Below, one piece after another: positions 1 through 9,011 of a stretch of 64,000 nt of DNA. The DNA comes from Lancefieldella parvula (GTDB lineage Bacteria > Actinomycetota > Coriobacteriia > Coriobacteriales > Atopobiaceae): assembly GCA_023300185.1 (NCBI GenBank), contig CP097092.1, positions 248,001 through 312,000 of the forward strand, given 5' to 3'. Positions within the stretch are counted from its first letter, which is position 1. Every line of letters starts with the position of its first letter. The notes under the pieces are model-generated. The model did not search any database and was not told the origin of the DNA. It saw only the letters and a list, made by a program, of their open reading frames with translations. A program made the translations under genes and the position numbers.

Positions 1-109
1 TTTTTGTAAGTTAGTTCGATGGTATCAATTAGGTATGTGGCGCATTATAAAAATGCAGATAAATATAAAGACGATGTTGTTAAAGCCAATAGAGTAAGGG
101 CAATATACT

Positions 110-1495
110 ATGAATTTGTTAATAAAAATTGTAGTTGGAAATGTACGCCGTAATCTTAGCGACTTTGGGGTTTATTTTGCTGCATTGGCAACGGGTGCCT
201 GCCTCATGTATTCATATGCAGCATCTGGAGATTATTTATTTGCCTTAGTGAATGACGAATCGGTCCGTTCACTTTTTGTTGCAGAGGCAAAATACAGCCT
301 AGCATTTGGTATTTTGCCTTTTTTGGTGTTTTTGAATGTTACGTCATACGCAAATAAATTTTTGATTCGTCGACGTCTTCCCGAATTTGCTTTATATGAG
401 TTTGCGGGTCTTGAAAAGAAAGATGTCATTAGCATATTGCGATATGAAACTATTCTGGTTTCAGGAAGTGCGCTTATTGGTGGAATTGTAGTAGGTATTG
501 CTATTTCGCCGTTTGTAGAAATGATTGTAAGCTGGTCATACGCCCTACCAATGAAATTTGTTGTTGTTGCTTCTCCATTGGGTGCCATTGTGACAACAAT
601 AATATTTTTTATAACGATGCTCGTGCTCTCCCGGGGTAGTAAGCGCATTTTAAAGAAGTCTACGTTATTGCAGATGATGTCCGCAAAAAAAGAAAATGAT
701 TCATCAAAACCACTTTCAATTTCACGAGCAATCTTTGATGCATGTATAGGTGTTTTGTTGCTGGCAATTGTTTATGTTGTGTGCGCTCAGGCTCCGTTTG
801 CCTTTATTGGTTTCATGATTCCTTTTGGTGCCTGTGCCATTTTTGGATCATTTTTTGTGTTCCGTTCAACACTTGTGTTACTTCCACGTGTTCTTAAGAA
901 AATTCCAGGTATATGGTATCGAGGGTTAAACGCATTTTCTGTGCGTCAAGCTGAAGGTGTGGCACGCAACGCTTCCAAAGCCATGACGTGTTCAGCAGCC
1001 CTATCTTCTGTAGGTATGTGCATGTTTGTCTTTGCTGTTGTTCTTCGCACTCAAATTTTTGAGGTAATTTCTTCACAGGATATGAGTGCTTCGGATGTTT
1101 CTGGACCTTTTGGCGTTATTGTATTCACCTGTTCTTTTTATGCGGTTGTGTTACTTGTATTTTCTTCCGTCATTTTGGCAGTTCAACAGCTTTCGCTTGC
1201 TGCAGACAATAAAGAGAGGTATTACAAGCTGTATGAATTAGGGGCTTCTCGAGAAATACTTTCAAAAAGTTTGCTTACTGGCGTACTGTGTAATTTTTTG
1301 TTTCCGGGTATTTTTACCGTGATTCATGCAATTTTTGGACTTAATGTTATTCGTTTTATGAGCGTAGAAATGTTCCAAACTGCCATCGAGCCAAGCATTT
1401 GGCCTGTTGCTTTACTCACACTTTTTGGTTTTGTAGTGTATTTCTTTATTACGTATATCGGAGCAAAAAAGAACGCATTATCAATGCATATTTAG
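110..1495 (+). CDS. FtsX-like ABC transporter permease
   Basis: A 461-residue polytopic membrane protein with about eight to ten hydrophobic segments spread over its length (for example around residues 18-38, 65-85, 112-135, 205-255, 290-315, 335-360, 395-450). The pattern of N-terminal helix, cytoplasmic stretch with RRRLPEFALYEFAGL, and paired C-terminal helices fits the FtsX/MacB-type permeases that work with a separate ATPase, such as BceB-like peptide-efflux or sensing permeases. It is shorter than typical BceB (about 650 residues) and lacks an obvious large extracellular domain. The start has an AAGGG ribosome site about 8 bases upstream. The partner ATPase would be expected upstream, outside the window; bases 1-109 hold no convincing gene. 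Family assignment is firm, substrate unknown. Confidence 0.8.
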   Translation: MNLLIKIVVGNVRRNLSDFGVYFAALATGACLMYSYAASGDYLFALVNDESVRSLFVAEAKYSLAFGILPFLVFLNVTSYANKFLIRRRLPEFALYEFAGLEKKDVISILRYETILVSGSALIGGIVVGIAISPFVEMIVSWSYALPMKFVVVASPLGAIVTTIIFFITMLVLSRGSKRILKKSTLLQMMSAKKENDSSKPLSISRAIFDACIGVLLLAIVYVVCAQAPFAFIGFMIPFGACAIFGSFFVFRSTLVLLPRVLKKIPGIWYRGLNAFSVRQAEGVARNASKAMTCSAALSSVGMCMFVFAVVLRTQIFEVISSQDMSASDVSGPFGVIVFTCSFYAVVLLVFSSVILAVQQLSLAADNKERYYKLYELGASREILSKSLLTGVLCNFLFPGIFTVIHAIFGLNVIRFMSVEMFQTAIEPSIWPVALLTLFGFVVYFFITYIGAKKNALSMHI

Positions 1496-1573
1496 TCATT
1501 ACGTTAAAGGCAGTGGCAACAAATAGCAATAAATAGCAACAAAGTAATACCAACAAGAGCAACAATAAAGTGT

Positions 1574-1603
1574 TTCAGAGGGCGGTGTACAGACAGGTAT
1601 ACT
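1574..1603 (+). promoter_or_regulatory. Possible promoter for rph-rdgB
   Basis: TTCAGA (1574-1579), 18-base spacer, TATACT (1598-1603). It lies 57 bases before the rph start. The upstream spacer 1510-1570 is made of AGCAACAA-like short repeats. Confidence 0.35.
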
Positions 1604-1659
1604 AGAGTCGTTTCAAAAAGAATTAACTGCTTTTCTATGCAGATGTGAAAAGGAACGCT

Positions 1660-2421
1660 ATGAAATCTGACTCTACGCTGCAATCTAACGCTTCTTTGCA
1701 AGTTTTACGTTCGTATAACCGCGCGTGGGACCAGATGCGCCACGTTACCCTTGAGCGTAACGTTATGAAGAACGCTGATGGATCGTGTCTTGTCACTTTT
1801 GGCGACACGCGCGTGCTGTGCACCGCAACCGTCGAGGAGGGCGTTCCCGCATGGCGTCGTAGTTCTCGTGCAGGTTGGGTTACGGCGGAATACGCCATGC
1901 TCCCTGCGTCAACCAACCGTCGCACCAAGCGAGAGCGCGCTAACCGCAAGGGCCGCTCCATGGAGATTGAGCGCCTGATCGGCCGCTCGCTGCGCTCCGT
2001 TGTTGACCTCAATCGCCTGGGCGAGTACACCATTACGCTGGACTGCGACGTTCTTCAGGCAGATGGCGGTACCAGAACCGCAAGTATTACCGGTGCTTGG
2101 GTGGCACTTCATGACGCACTCTATTCACTTGTCGAGAAGGACCTCTTGCCTAGACTTCCTCTTACAGGTCAGGTAGCTGCGATTTCTATGGGATATGTGA
2201 GTGGCAAGCCGCTGCTGGACCTTGATTATCCCGAGGATTCTCATGCGGACATTGATATGAACCTTGTCGGAACAGAAGCTGGACAGATAATTGAAGTACA
2301 AGGAACAGGCGAGGGAGGTCCGTTTGATCGCGAGCAACTCAACCAGCTGCTCGACCTTGGTCTGGCGGGTATTGCTCACCTTGTTGACCTGCAGAATCAA
2401 GTGACTGGATTTAAGGAGTAA
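1660..2421 (+). CDS. rph: Ribonuclease PH
   Basis: Phosphorolytic 3'-5' exoribonuclease that trims tRNA 3' ends. The 253-residue protein shows the family signature from the N-terminus onward: [30 protein letters not shown] near residue 40, the basic [27 protein letters not shown] stretch (cited in two parts of the RNase PH fold), and the C-terminal [17 protein letters not shown] segment. I chose the ATG at 1660 because AAAAGGA (1648-1654) sits just upstream; the longer in-frame GTG at 1645 would overlap that ribosome site. rdgB follows after 2 bases, so the two nucleic-acid housekeeping genes form an operon, an arrangement seen in many bacteria. Length is typical. Confidence 0.95.
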   Translation: MKSDSTLQSNASLQVLRSYNRAWDQMRHVTLERNVMKNADGSCLVTFGDTRVLCTATVEEGVPAWRRSSRAGWVTAEYAMLPASTNRRTKRERANRKGRSMEIERLIGRSLRSVVDLNRLGEYTITLDCDVLQADGGTRTASITGAWVALHDALYSLVEKDLLPRLPLTGQVAAISMGYVSGKPLLDLDYPEDSHADIDMNLVGTEAGQIIEVQGTGEGGPFDREQLNQLLDLGLAGIAHLVDLQNQVTGFKE

Positions 2422-2423
2422 CT

Positions 2424-3074
2424 ATGAGTCAAAACAGTGAAAATCAGGGTTCTAACGCTGTGACCTTTGATCCAAATACAACCGTGGTAGTTGCAACAGG
2501 CAATGCTCACAAACTTGTTGAGATTGAGGCTATCCTCTCTAAGGTAATGCCTGGTATGAGCTTTGTAGCTCTTGGTCAGCTGGGTACTTTCCCTGATCCA
2601 GAAGAGAACGGTCAGACATTCCGCGATAACGCTCTGATCAAGGCGATGGCTGCGCTTGACGAGGTAGATTGCGTAGCGGCTATTGCAGACGACTCCGGCA
2701 TTTGCGTTGATGCTCTGGACGGAGCTCCTGGAATCTATTCCGCTCGTTATGCTGGCGAGCATGGCAATGATGCTGCAAACAATCAGAAGCTCTTGGCTGA
2801 GCTTGCCGACGTTGCCGATGAGGACCGCACTGCTCGCTTCCACTCCACCGTTGCTTTGGTTTATAGAGACGGATCTGTGCTGGTAGGAGAGGGCGACTGC
2901 GAGGGCGTTATTGGCCACGAGCCAAAGGGTCACAACGGCTTTGGCTACGACCCACTCTTCTGGCCAGAGGATGCTCCAGGCAAAACCATGGCAGAGCTTG
3001 AGCCAGACGAGAAGAACGCTATCTCTCACCGTTTCCACGCTCTGCAGGATCTCTCCAAGCAGATTCTGGGATAG
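2424..3074 (+). CDS. rdgB: XTP/dITP diphosphatase (RdgB/HAM1 family)
   Basis: Nucleotide-pool cleaner that hydrolyses dITP, dXTP and ITP to monophosphates. The 216-residue protein has the expected landmarks: VVATGNAHKLVEIEAIL near residue 22, the acidic metal-binding IADDSGICVDALDGAPGIYSARYAG region around residues 87-110, and GHNGFGYDPLF near residue 170. A non-conserved extension of roughly 17 residues precedes the first core strand. It starts 2 bases after the rph stop, with the GGAGTAA of the rph end acting as ribosome site, so it is translationally linked with rph. Terminal part SHRFHAL matches the family. Identification is firm. Confidence 0.95.
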   Translation: MSQNSENQGSNAVTFDPNTTVVVATGNAHKLVEIEAILSKVMPGMSFVALGQLGTFPDPEENGQTFRDNALIKAMAALDEVDCVAAIADDSGICVDALDGAPGIYSARYAGEHGNDAANNQKLLAELADVADEDRTARFHSTVALVYRDGSVLVGEGDCEGVIGHEPKGHNGFGYDPLFWPEDAPGKTMAELEPDEKNAISHRFHALQDLSKQILG

Positions 3075-3265
3075 GCACGACGTAGGTTTCGCGTCAGGAG
3101 CGTGTCAGGTTGGCGTCAGATTTATGTCAGATTTCGTCAGATTCTGGACAGATAACTGCCGCTATGTCTGACTCACGTCAGAATCGCGACAGATTCCAGA
3201 CAGAAAACTACCGCCGCGTCAGTTTCACGTCAGAATCGCAACAGAATAGCGACAGAAACACGCCA
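3075..3265 (+). repeat. Degenerate CGTCAG/GACAGA repeat tract
   Basis: The rdgB-nagB spacer holds about a dozen imperfect copies of the words CGTCAGA, TGTCAG and GACAGA spaced roughly 10-13 bases apart. No ORF or hairpin explains them. A mirror-oriented tract built on CTGACG lies at 5090-5225. The remainder of the spacer (3266-3380) contains one TTCTCGCC word at 3303 and the nagB leader. Confidence 0.6.
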
Positions 3266-3380
3266 TATAACAGGTCAAAACCGGTCAACGAGATATTTGT
3301 TCTTCTCGCCGACCGGTTACTTTTTACTTGTTTCAAATGTTAAACTAAATGTAACTGTGACTTCTGTCTTGGAGGTAGAC

Positions 3381-4115
3381 ATGAGGATTGTTCGTACCCG
3401 CGATTACGAGGACATGAGCAGAAAAGCTGCAAATGTCATCTCTGCACAAATCATTTTGAAGCCAAATTGCGTCCTTGGCCTGGCAACCGGTTCAACGCCA
3501 ATTGGTACGTATGCCCAGCTTGCCGATTGGTGCAAGAGGGGAGACTTGGACTTCTCGCAGGTTTCTACATACAACCTTGACGAGTATCGCGGCCTTTCTC
3601 ACGACGATCCTCAGAGCTATCACTATTTCATGCGCAAAAACCTCTTTGACCTGGTAAATATTGATCTTGAGAATACCCATGTGCCCGACGGCTCTAATCC
3701 TGACGTCGAGGCAGCTTGCGCCGAGTACGATAGGCTTGTTGCTAAGGCTGGCTATCCTGACCTGCAGCTTCTTGGTATTGGTCACAACGGTCACATTGGC
3801 TTCAACGAGCCCGACGACCACTTCTCCAAGGGTACGCATTGCGTTGACCTCACCGAGAGCACCATTCAGGCAAACAGCCGCTTGTTTGAGCGCATGGAGG
3901 ACGTCCCTCGCCAGGCTTACACCATGGGCACGCAGACCATCATGTTCGCGCGCAGCATTCTGATTGTGGCTAGCGGCGAGGACAAGGCTAAGGCTGTTTA
4001 TGACATGTGCTTCGGTAACGTTTCGCCTCAGTGCCCAGCCTCCATCCTGCAGCTTCATACTAACTGCACCGTTATTGCTGACGAGGCCGCCCTCTCGCTC
4101 TGCCCAGCTGAGTAA
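3381..4115 (+). CDS. nagB: Glucosamine-6-phosphate deaminase
   Basis: Converts glucosamine-6-phosphate to fructose-6-phosphate plus ammonia, linking amino-sugar use to glycolysis. The 244-residue protein carries GLATGSTPIGTY (residues 33-44), the catalytic STYNLDEYRGL segment (62-72) and LGIGHNGHIGFNEP (131-144), all diagnostic for NagB. The ATG at 3381 is preceded by a strong GGAGG at 3371-3375, which decides against the longer upstream reading of the same frame. It is monocistronic, followed by a strong terminator. No nagA is adjacent. The spacer upstream is an unusual repeat tract that could carry regulatory sites. Confidence 0.95.
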   Translation: MRIVRTRDYEDMSRKAANVISAQIILKPNCVLGLATGSTPIGTYAQLADWCKRGDLDFSQVSTYNLDEYRGLSHDDPQSYHYFMRKNLFDLVNIDLENTHVPDGSNPDVEAACAEYDRLVAKAGYPDLQLLGIGHNGHIGFNEPDDHFSKGTHCVDLTESTIQANSRLFERMEDVPRQAYTMGTQTIMFARSILIVASGEDKAKAVYDMCFGNVSPQCPASILQLHTNCTVIADEAALSLCPAE

Positions 4116-4182
4116 GATCTGGTTGGCTCAAAGCTTCTTAAAGCCTCCAAAAAGCCTCTAAAAAGCACCTGTCGAGAAAAGC

Positions 4183-4214
4183 AAAACTCCCATTCACGAG
4201 AATGGGAGTTTTTT
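4183..4214 (+). terminator. Rho-independent terminator after nagB
   Basis: Perfect stem of 13 pairs, 4183-4195 with 4200-4212, loop ACGA, flanked by A- and T-runs, so it can also act on the opposing gene at 4282-5019. Confidence 0.9.
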
Positions 4215-4281
4215 GTTGCGGCTTATTTTGCGCGTTCAGCGACACATGGTCAGTTGTACTCCTTTATTGGAATACCAAAAA

Positions 4282-5019
4282 TTACTTATAGTCCTTGAAG
4301 TAACGACTGAGAGCTAAAAGAGTCTGGTAATTAAGGCCAAGCACATAGTCGCCGTTATTGGTATGAACCGTGCGAAGCGTAAACTCAAGATTGTCACCAA
4401 ACGTGATTTTATCGCCATCTTTTTTGCCAGCACGAGACATATCACCAGTTGAAAGTGGGAAAACTCTACCGGCTGGATTGACCGAAGTAACAAAGAATAA
4501 AAAAGGCGCGACGGCGTTTTCACCAAGGTTAATGTGCAACTGTTTGAAAATCTGACTGTTTGTTGACACATAGACTACTTCGTTTTTGTCGAGCAGCTTC
4601 TTCAGTTCAGGAAGAGTCGCTGCTACCCAAGGTAGATCATGATGAACAAAGGGATTGTCGCTCGCGAGCGACTGCGCGATAGGCGAGCCGTACTGATAGA
4701 CATAAACCATCTTGTTGTAGAGCTCGTTGACGTCATTAACAGAGGTCTGAGCTGGTGCGGCCTGGTTTGCCTGAACAAGCTCGATGAGGTTCATGGAATT
4801 GAGCTGGTCAGATGAAGCGCCTTTGGACTGTGCTTCAGAAACAGTCAACCCACCAAATGCGAACGACCCTACGCTAAATACCAGGCAAAGCGCTGATAAA
4901 GCAACAAGAGCTTTAGATGATTTCTTTTTGGAAAGGAATGCGATTCCGATAGCAAGAGCAACAAAAATAAGCACGATATACCAGGTCTTACTGATGGCAT
5001 ATCCCAGAGTCTCAGTCAT
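4282..5019 (-). CDS. Conserved hypothetical membrane-anchored protein
   Basis: A 245-residue protein of unknown function. Residues about 12-32 (WYIVLIFVALAIGIAFLS) and 38-60 (ALVALSALCLVFSVGSFAFG) are hydrophobic, giving two N-terminal membrane segments; the remaining 185 residues are hydrophilic and probably extracytoplasmic. No catalytic motif is recognised. I placed the start at 5019 because AAGGAGG lies immediately upstream (minus strand, around 5021-5029); the same frame is open further upstream but that part reads through the degenerate repeat tract and is not protein-like. It converges on nagB with the shared bidirectional terminator at 4183-4214. Confidence 0.7.
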   Translation of the reverse strand: MTETLGYAISKTWYIVLIFVALAIGIAFLSKKKSSKALVALSALCLVFSVGSFAFGGLTVSEAQSKGASSDQLNSMNLIELVQANQAAPAQTSVNDVNELYNKMVYVYQYGSPIAQSLASDNPFVHHDLPWVAATLPELKKLLDKNEVVYVSTNSQIFKQLHINLGENAVAPFLFFVTSVNPAGRVFPLSTGDMSRAGKKDGDKITFGDNLEFTLRTVHTNNGDYVLGLNYQTLLALSRYFKDYK

Positions 5020-5089
5020 TGGGCCTCCTTGTGTTTTGAAGTTAGTTACTAATTTTATCAGAGGACCCCTATTTGTCATAAATTTGTTG

Positions 5090-5225
5090 GGGTTCTGACG
5101 CGCTGTCGTTGCAAGTCGACGATGCCACCACAGGTCTGACGCAAATCCGACGCCAGCCCGATGCCAGCCCGATGCGATCTTCTCGCCAGCCTGACGCAAA
5201 CCTGACGTGAACCTGACCGATCGAC
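5090..5225 (+). repeat. Degenerate CTGACG/CCGATG repeat tract
   Basis: Upstream spacer of the minus-strand gene and of veg. Imperfect repeats of CTGACGCAAA, CCGACGCCAGC and CCGATGCCAGC, about 10-13 bases apart, in opposite orientation to the CGTCAG tract at 3075-3265. One TTCTCGCC word occurs at 5180. Confidence 0.55.
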
Positions 5226-5258
5226 TGATGTTGTTCCCGTGACATTTGTCGTAAAACC

Positions 5259-5287
5259 TTGAGATTTTATTTTCTACCTCGTATAGT
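5259..5287 (+). promoter_or_regulatory. Probable promoter of veg-ispE
   Basis: TTGAGA (5259-5264), 17-base spacer, TATAGT (5282-5287), about 100 bases before the veg start. Confidence 0.6.
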
Positions 5288-5385
5288 GGAGTTTCGGAAA
5301 TTCTGACTATTGTTTGTCGACCGGTACAAATCTCCGACACATCAACGTGTCGCACCGCAAACGTACTGATTGACTTGGAGGATTG

Positions 5386-5677
5386 ATGGAAAACGAGATT
5401 CCACCAGTTAATCGTGTAGACGAGATTCACGAGAAGCTCAGCTGCACTTCAGGGCCAAAAACTCAAGGTCAAGGCCAACATGGGTCGTTCTCGTATTGTT
5501 GAGCGCACAGGCACCCTGGTTATGGCCCATCCATCTCTTTTCATCGTTGAGGTTGGCGAGCGCCGCGGTCGCACTGCCCGTCAGTCCTACCAGTACGTTG
5601 ACGTTCTGACCGGCACCGTTGAGCTTTTTGATTTTGAGACCGGTGAGCGTTTGTTTGACTTCGAGTTTGAAGAGTAG
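5386..5677 (+). pseudogene. veg: Veg family protein gene, frameshifted
   Basis: Veg is a small conserved protein (about 80-95 residues) reported in Bacillus to influence biofilm and sporulation. The C-terminal part from 5441 reads LKVKANMGRSRIVERTG and ends at 5677, the family core. The N-terminal part starts at ATG 5386, with GGAGG just upstream, and reads MENEIPPVNRVDEIHEKL. The two are in different frames: one extra base near 5438-5441 separates them, and the span is 292 bases, one more than a multiple of three. Only a start at ATG 5480 would give an intact but N-terminally truncated 65-residue product. Position before ispE matches the veg-ispE order known from Firmicutes. It may be a real mutation or a sequence error. 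Confidence 0.75.
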
Positions 5678-5716
5678 TTCAGAAGCGCACGCATTACTTC
5701 GACTAGGCTCACACTC

Positions 5717-6655
5717 ATGGCTGCCTCTTCGTCCAAATTTGGACGCCAAACCATCAAAATTCCTTGCAAGGTCAACCTTCACCTGGGTATTCACACCCAG
5801 AAGGACCAGCGAGGATACCATAAAGTAGATTCACTCATGGTTCCCGTTGCCCTGTACGACACAGTTGTTGTCGACGACGCGCCAGAGCTTACGGTTACGC
5901 ATGAGCCGCAGCTCTGCGTGTTGCCCGAGCGCACAACAACCTGGAAAGCCGCGGTTCTTCTCGCCAATAAGCTGGGCGTTTCCCCAGATGTTTCCATTGA
6001 TGTGCAAGTGCATATTCCCGAGAAGGCCGGTCTGGGTGGATCGTCCGCCGACGCTGCCGCAACGCTCTATCTGCTTGCTCAGCGCTGGGGTGTTGATCCG
6101 TTAGATCCGCTGGTAGTTGAGGTAGCCAAGGCTGTCGGCGCAGACGTTGCGTTCTTCTTGGACCCACGACCATCGCTTATGCTTGGCGCTGGAGATACGC
6201 TGGTAGAAACCTATGCGTCTACCGTTGACGCTCCGCTTGCCATTGTTTTACCAGCAGAAACAGGTGTTGTTACCAAAGAAGCATACGACCAGTTTGATGC
6301 GTCGCCAATTGCTCCGGAATCTTACGAACAGCTGTCCGCGCTTTTGCGCGCTGCTGGTCAGGATGCTGCTGGCATGGAACCCGCTCCTGACAACGCTGCT
6401 GCAGGCGAGCAATTCATCCAGCAGGTAGCAAGCCTCCTCTTCAACAACCTTGCCCCAGCAGCAAAATCGCTAAAACCACAGGTGGCCGAGGTAGAGGAGT
6501 GGCTAAAGGCGCAGTCTGGCGTTCTTGGCGCTCAGGTCTCTGGCTCAGGTAGCAGCTCTTTTGCGCTTTGCGAATCACAGGATACTGCTGACGCAATCGC
6601 AGCCGCAGCTCAAGCAGAAGGTTGGCGAGGCTTCTCCACCACCTGCAAGTTGTAG
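5717..6655 (+). CDS. ispE: 4-(cytidine-5'-diphospho)-2-C-methyl-D-erythritol kinase
   Basis: GHMP-family kinase of the non-mevalonate isoprenoid pathway; it phosphorylates CDP-methylerythritol at the 2-hydroxyl. The 312-residue protein has KIPCKVNLHLGI at residues 14-25 with the substrate-binding lysine, the ATP loop PEKAGLGGSSADAAA at 101-115, GADVAFFL around 141-148 with the catalytic aspartate, and the C-terminal GSGSSSFAL loop. An Ala/Glu-rich insertion (about residues 205-235) makes it slightly longer than E. coli IspE. It follows veg by 39 bases and is probably cotranscribed. The ribosome site is weak. Confidence 0.93.
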   Translation: MAASSSKFGRQTIKIPCKVNLHLGIHTQKDQRGYHKVDSLMVPVALYDTVVVDDAPELTVTHEPQLCVLPERTTTWKAAVLLANKLGVSPDVSIDVQVHIPEKAGLGGSSADAAATLYLLAQRWGVDPLDPLVVEVAKAVGADVAFFLDPRPSLMLGAGDTLVETYASTVDAPLAIVLPAETGVVTKEAYDQFDASPIAPESYEQLSALLRAAGQDAAGMEPAPDNAAAGEQFIQQVASLLFNNLAPAAKSLKPQVAEVEEWLKAQSGVLGAQVSGSGSSSFALCESQDTADAIAAAAQAEGWRGFSTTCKL

Positions 6656-6715
6656 TGGTAACATAGAGCGGCAAATGTTTGATGGATTTATCCCATCGGA
6701 CGAGGCAAAACATAA

Positions 6716-6792
<77 letters not shown>

Positions 6793-6854
6793 TTTTTCCT
6801 GATAATCAGTGAATTTCCACCGTTTTGCCGCAAAATAAGCGTTTTGGCATCAAA

Positions 6855-7037
6855 GTGGTAAAAAATCGTCTTAGTTGGAATATACAAAATCATACGTTTT
6901 CTATGCAGGTCATCTACCAGCGTAAACCTTCGGTCAAATTTGATTGAAACTTTTATGAGAAAACCCAACTGGGAAAACGTAAGTGCCAAAACGCCGAACT
7001 AGAAAATTCATCTCCAACTAAACGGGTTTTTTACCCA
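6855..7037. repeat. 183-bp element with terminal inverted repeats, copy A
   Basis: Begins GTGGTAAAAAATCG and ends with the near-reverse complement CGGGTTTTTTACCCA. The inverted ends are about 25 bases, sharing TTAGTTGGA/TCCAACTAA. A homologous element of the same length lies at 54078-54260, sharing internal words such as TCTATGCA, ATCTACC and TCGG.CAAAT. Similarity continues weakly into the left flank (TTTTGCC...AAGTGG). No ORF is evident. It is MITE-like or a structured RNA or regulatory element. Confidence 0.7.
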
Positions 7038-7377
7038 AATCAGACATACTTTCCATCATCAATTTCTTGATTAGTTTCCTTGCATATCAAGGCTGTTTAT
7101 ACGCTTTTGGTTAGGTGGACACATAATCGCCCGGGCCTTGTATCAACCGTTCCTTAAAAATCTACATGACAGCTCCATGAGTACACTTTCTTATTGTTTT
7201 GAGCTTCATTTTGCAATCAAATGAACATTATGAACGTTTAGTCCTATAAAAAAATAAATAGACACAAAATAAACACAATTAGGCTACAATCAGACGAAGT
7301 GCACTACGTTTAAGGCAACGCGCGTACCGTCGTTTCTACGCGCTTGCACACACGCGTTTTGTTGAAAGGGGTTTTGT
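7038..7377 (+). other. AT-rich leader of the PTS operon
   Basis: No gene seen. It contains short direct repeats (AATAGACACAAAATAAACACAA around 7256-7278, in two parts), a possible TACAAT -10 box near 7284, and the GAAAGGGG ribosome site before ulaA. A regulator site is likely here but cannot be defined. Confidence 0.4.
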
Positions 7378-8847
7378 ATGCCTGTTGTTGAGTTTTTTGT
7401 AAACGTGTTATCAACACCAGCCATCCTAGTTGGCCTTGTTGCCCTGCTGGGTTTGGCGCTTCAGGGAAAGCCAGTTGAGGACCTCATCAAGGGCACCCTC
7501 AAGACCATCGTCGGCTTCCTTGTTCTTTCTGCAGGCGCAGGTTTCTTGCAGACCGGTTCCCTCCTGGCCTTTGGTGAAATCTTCAACTTCGCCTTTGACA
7601 TGCAGGGTGTCGTCCCAAACAATGAGGCCGTCGTTTCTCTGGCACTTGGCGAGTTTGGTCAAGCAACCGCAATCATCATGTGCATCGGCATGGTCCTGAA
7701 CATTGTCCTTGCACGTTTTTCTCGCTTTAACTACATCTTCCTCACTGGCCACCACACCCTCTACATGGCAGCTATGCTCGCCATCATCCTGCACGTCGGC
7801 GGCCTTTCCGGTTGGATGCTCTACATCTCCGGCGCATGCCTGCTTGCTCTGATTATGGTTCTGTCTCCTGCTTACTGCCAGCCAACCATGCGCAAGGTTA
7901 CCGGCAGCGATTCCGTTGCACTTGGCCACTTCGGCGGAGCTGGTTACTGGCTTGCCGGTATGGTCGGTAAGCTCTTTGCTTCCGATCGCGAGAATAGCAC
8001 CGAGAATATCAAGTTCTCCAAGCGTCTCATCTTCCTGCGCGACAACACTGTTTCCATCGGTCTGACCATGATCATCATGTTCTTGGTTATCACCGGCGTT
8101 GCTGTCGGTCGCGGCCTTCTAACCTTGGTACCTGCAGGAACTACCGCGGCAGAGTTTGCTTCTAACCCACAGTATGCTGGTCTCCAGCACCTCGGCGATC
8201 TGCTGAACATTGGTACCGAGACCACCACTAACTGGATTGTCTGGGCATTTACCCGCGGCCTTTCCTTCGCTGGTGGCGTTTACATCATTCTGTCCGGTGT
8301 CCGTCTGATCATTGGCGAGATTGTTCCTGCATTCAAGGGTATTGCTCAGAAGCTTGTCCCTGGTGCAAAGCCTGCAATTGACTGCCCAATCGCATTCACC
8401 TATGCTCCAAACGCCGTTATCATCGGCTTCCTGAGCTCCTTCGTTGGCGGCATCCTGGGTCTGCTTATCCTTGGTGTTATTAACGCTCAGATTGCAGCAA
8501 TTGCTCTGATCCTCCCAGGCGTTGTTCCTCACTTCTTCTGCGGCGCAACCGCAGGCGTCTTTGGTAACGCAGAGGGTGGCATCAAGGGCTGCATCGCTGG
8601 TTCCTTTGTCCACGGCCTGCTCATTACCTTCCTGCCTGCACTGTGCATGCCAGTCTTCACCCTCATGGGCTTCACCTCCGCTACCTTCTCCGACGCCGAC
8701 TTCTCTATCATGGCTCTGATTTTTGGTAACGTTGCTCTGAACGTCCAGGGTGCAATCCTCACCGGCATCTGCGTTGTCTGCTTCTGCCTCCCAATTCTCT
8801 TCAACCTTGTTGCTCCTAAGAAGGCAGAAGAGAAGAAGGCCGAGTAG
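7378..8847 (+). CDS. ulaA: PTS ascorbate-type transporter subunit IIC (UlaA/SgaT family)
   Basis: A 489-residue integral membrane permease of the phosphotransferase system, strongly hydrophobic along its length with about ten or more helices. Landmarks of the UlaA family include the N-terminal IVGFLVLSAGAGFLQTGS, the segment TGHHTLYMAAMLA near residue 123 and the C-terminal APNAVIIGFLSSFVGG and GAILTGICVV regions. It imports and, with IIB and IIA, phosphorylates a sugar acid such as ascorbate or a related pentose-like substrate. IIB follows at 9012. No IIA is present, so IIA must be supplied from elsewhere. The adjoining transketolase halves suggest the product feeds the pentose phosphate pathway; substrate is inferred. 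Confidence 0.88.
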   Translation: MPVVEFFVNVLSTPAILVGLVALLGLALQGKPVEDLIKGTLKTIVGFLVLSAGAGFLQTGSLLAFGEIFNFAFDMQGVVPNNEAVVSLALGEFGQATAIIMCIGMVLNIVLARFSRFNYIFLTGHHTLYMAAMLAIILHVGGLSGWMLYISGACLLALIMVLSPAYCQPTMRKVTGSDSVALGHFGGAGYWLAGMVGKLFASDRENSTENIKFSKRLIFLRDNTVSIGLTMIIMFLVITGVAVGRGLLTLVPAGTTAAEFASNPQYAGLQHLGDLLNIGTETTTNWIVWAFTRGLSFAGGVYIILSGVRLIIGEIVPAFKGIAQKLVPGAKPAIDCPIAFTYAPNAVIIGFLSSFVGGILGLLILGVINAQIAAIALILPGVVPHFFCGATAGVFGNAEGGIKGCIAGSFVHGLLITFLPALCMPVFTLMGFTSATFSDADFSIMALIFGNVALNVQGAILTGICVVCFCLPILFNLVAPKKAEEKKAE

Positions 8848-8918
8848 CATCCGCTCACAGAATTGCAGCTAAACATCGCCGTTACTGCAGAAAATGCGAG
8901 TAGAATCTAGGTATCTAG

Positions 8919-8953
8919 GTCGGGCTTCGTCCTTGGATGGGGCCCGACTTTTT
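8919..8953 (+). terminator. Intra-operon hairpin with T-run
   Basis: GTCGGGC (8919-8925) pairs with GCCCGAC (8942-8948), followed by TTTTT. It sits between the IIC and IIB genes and probably lowers, rather than ends, expression of the downstream genes. Confidence 0.7.
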
Positions 8954-9011
8954 AACTCAGAAAACCCACGTAAACCTACAGGTTACGCGTGGTGAATTGA
9001 AAGGAGTTCTT

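Noticed and set aside
1..109. Possible end of an upstream ABC ATPase gene
   Set aside because: All three frames are short and show no ATPase motifs; only the ribosome site of the next gene is supportable.
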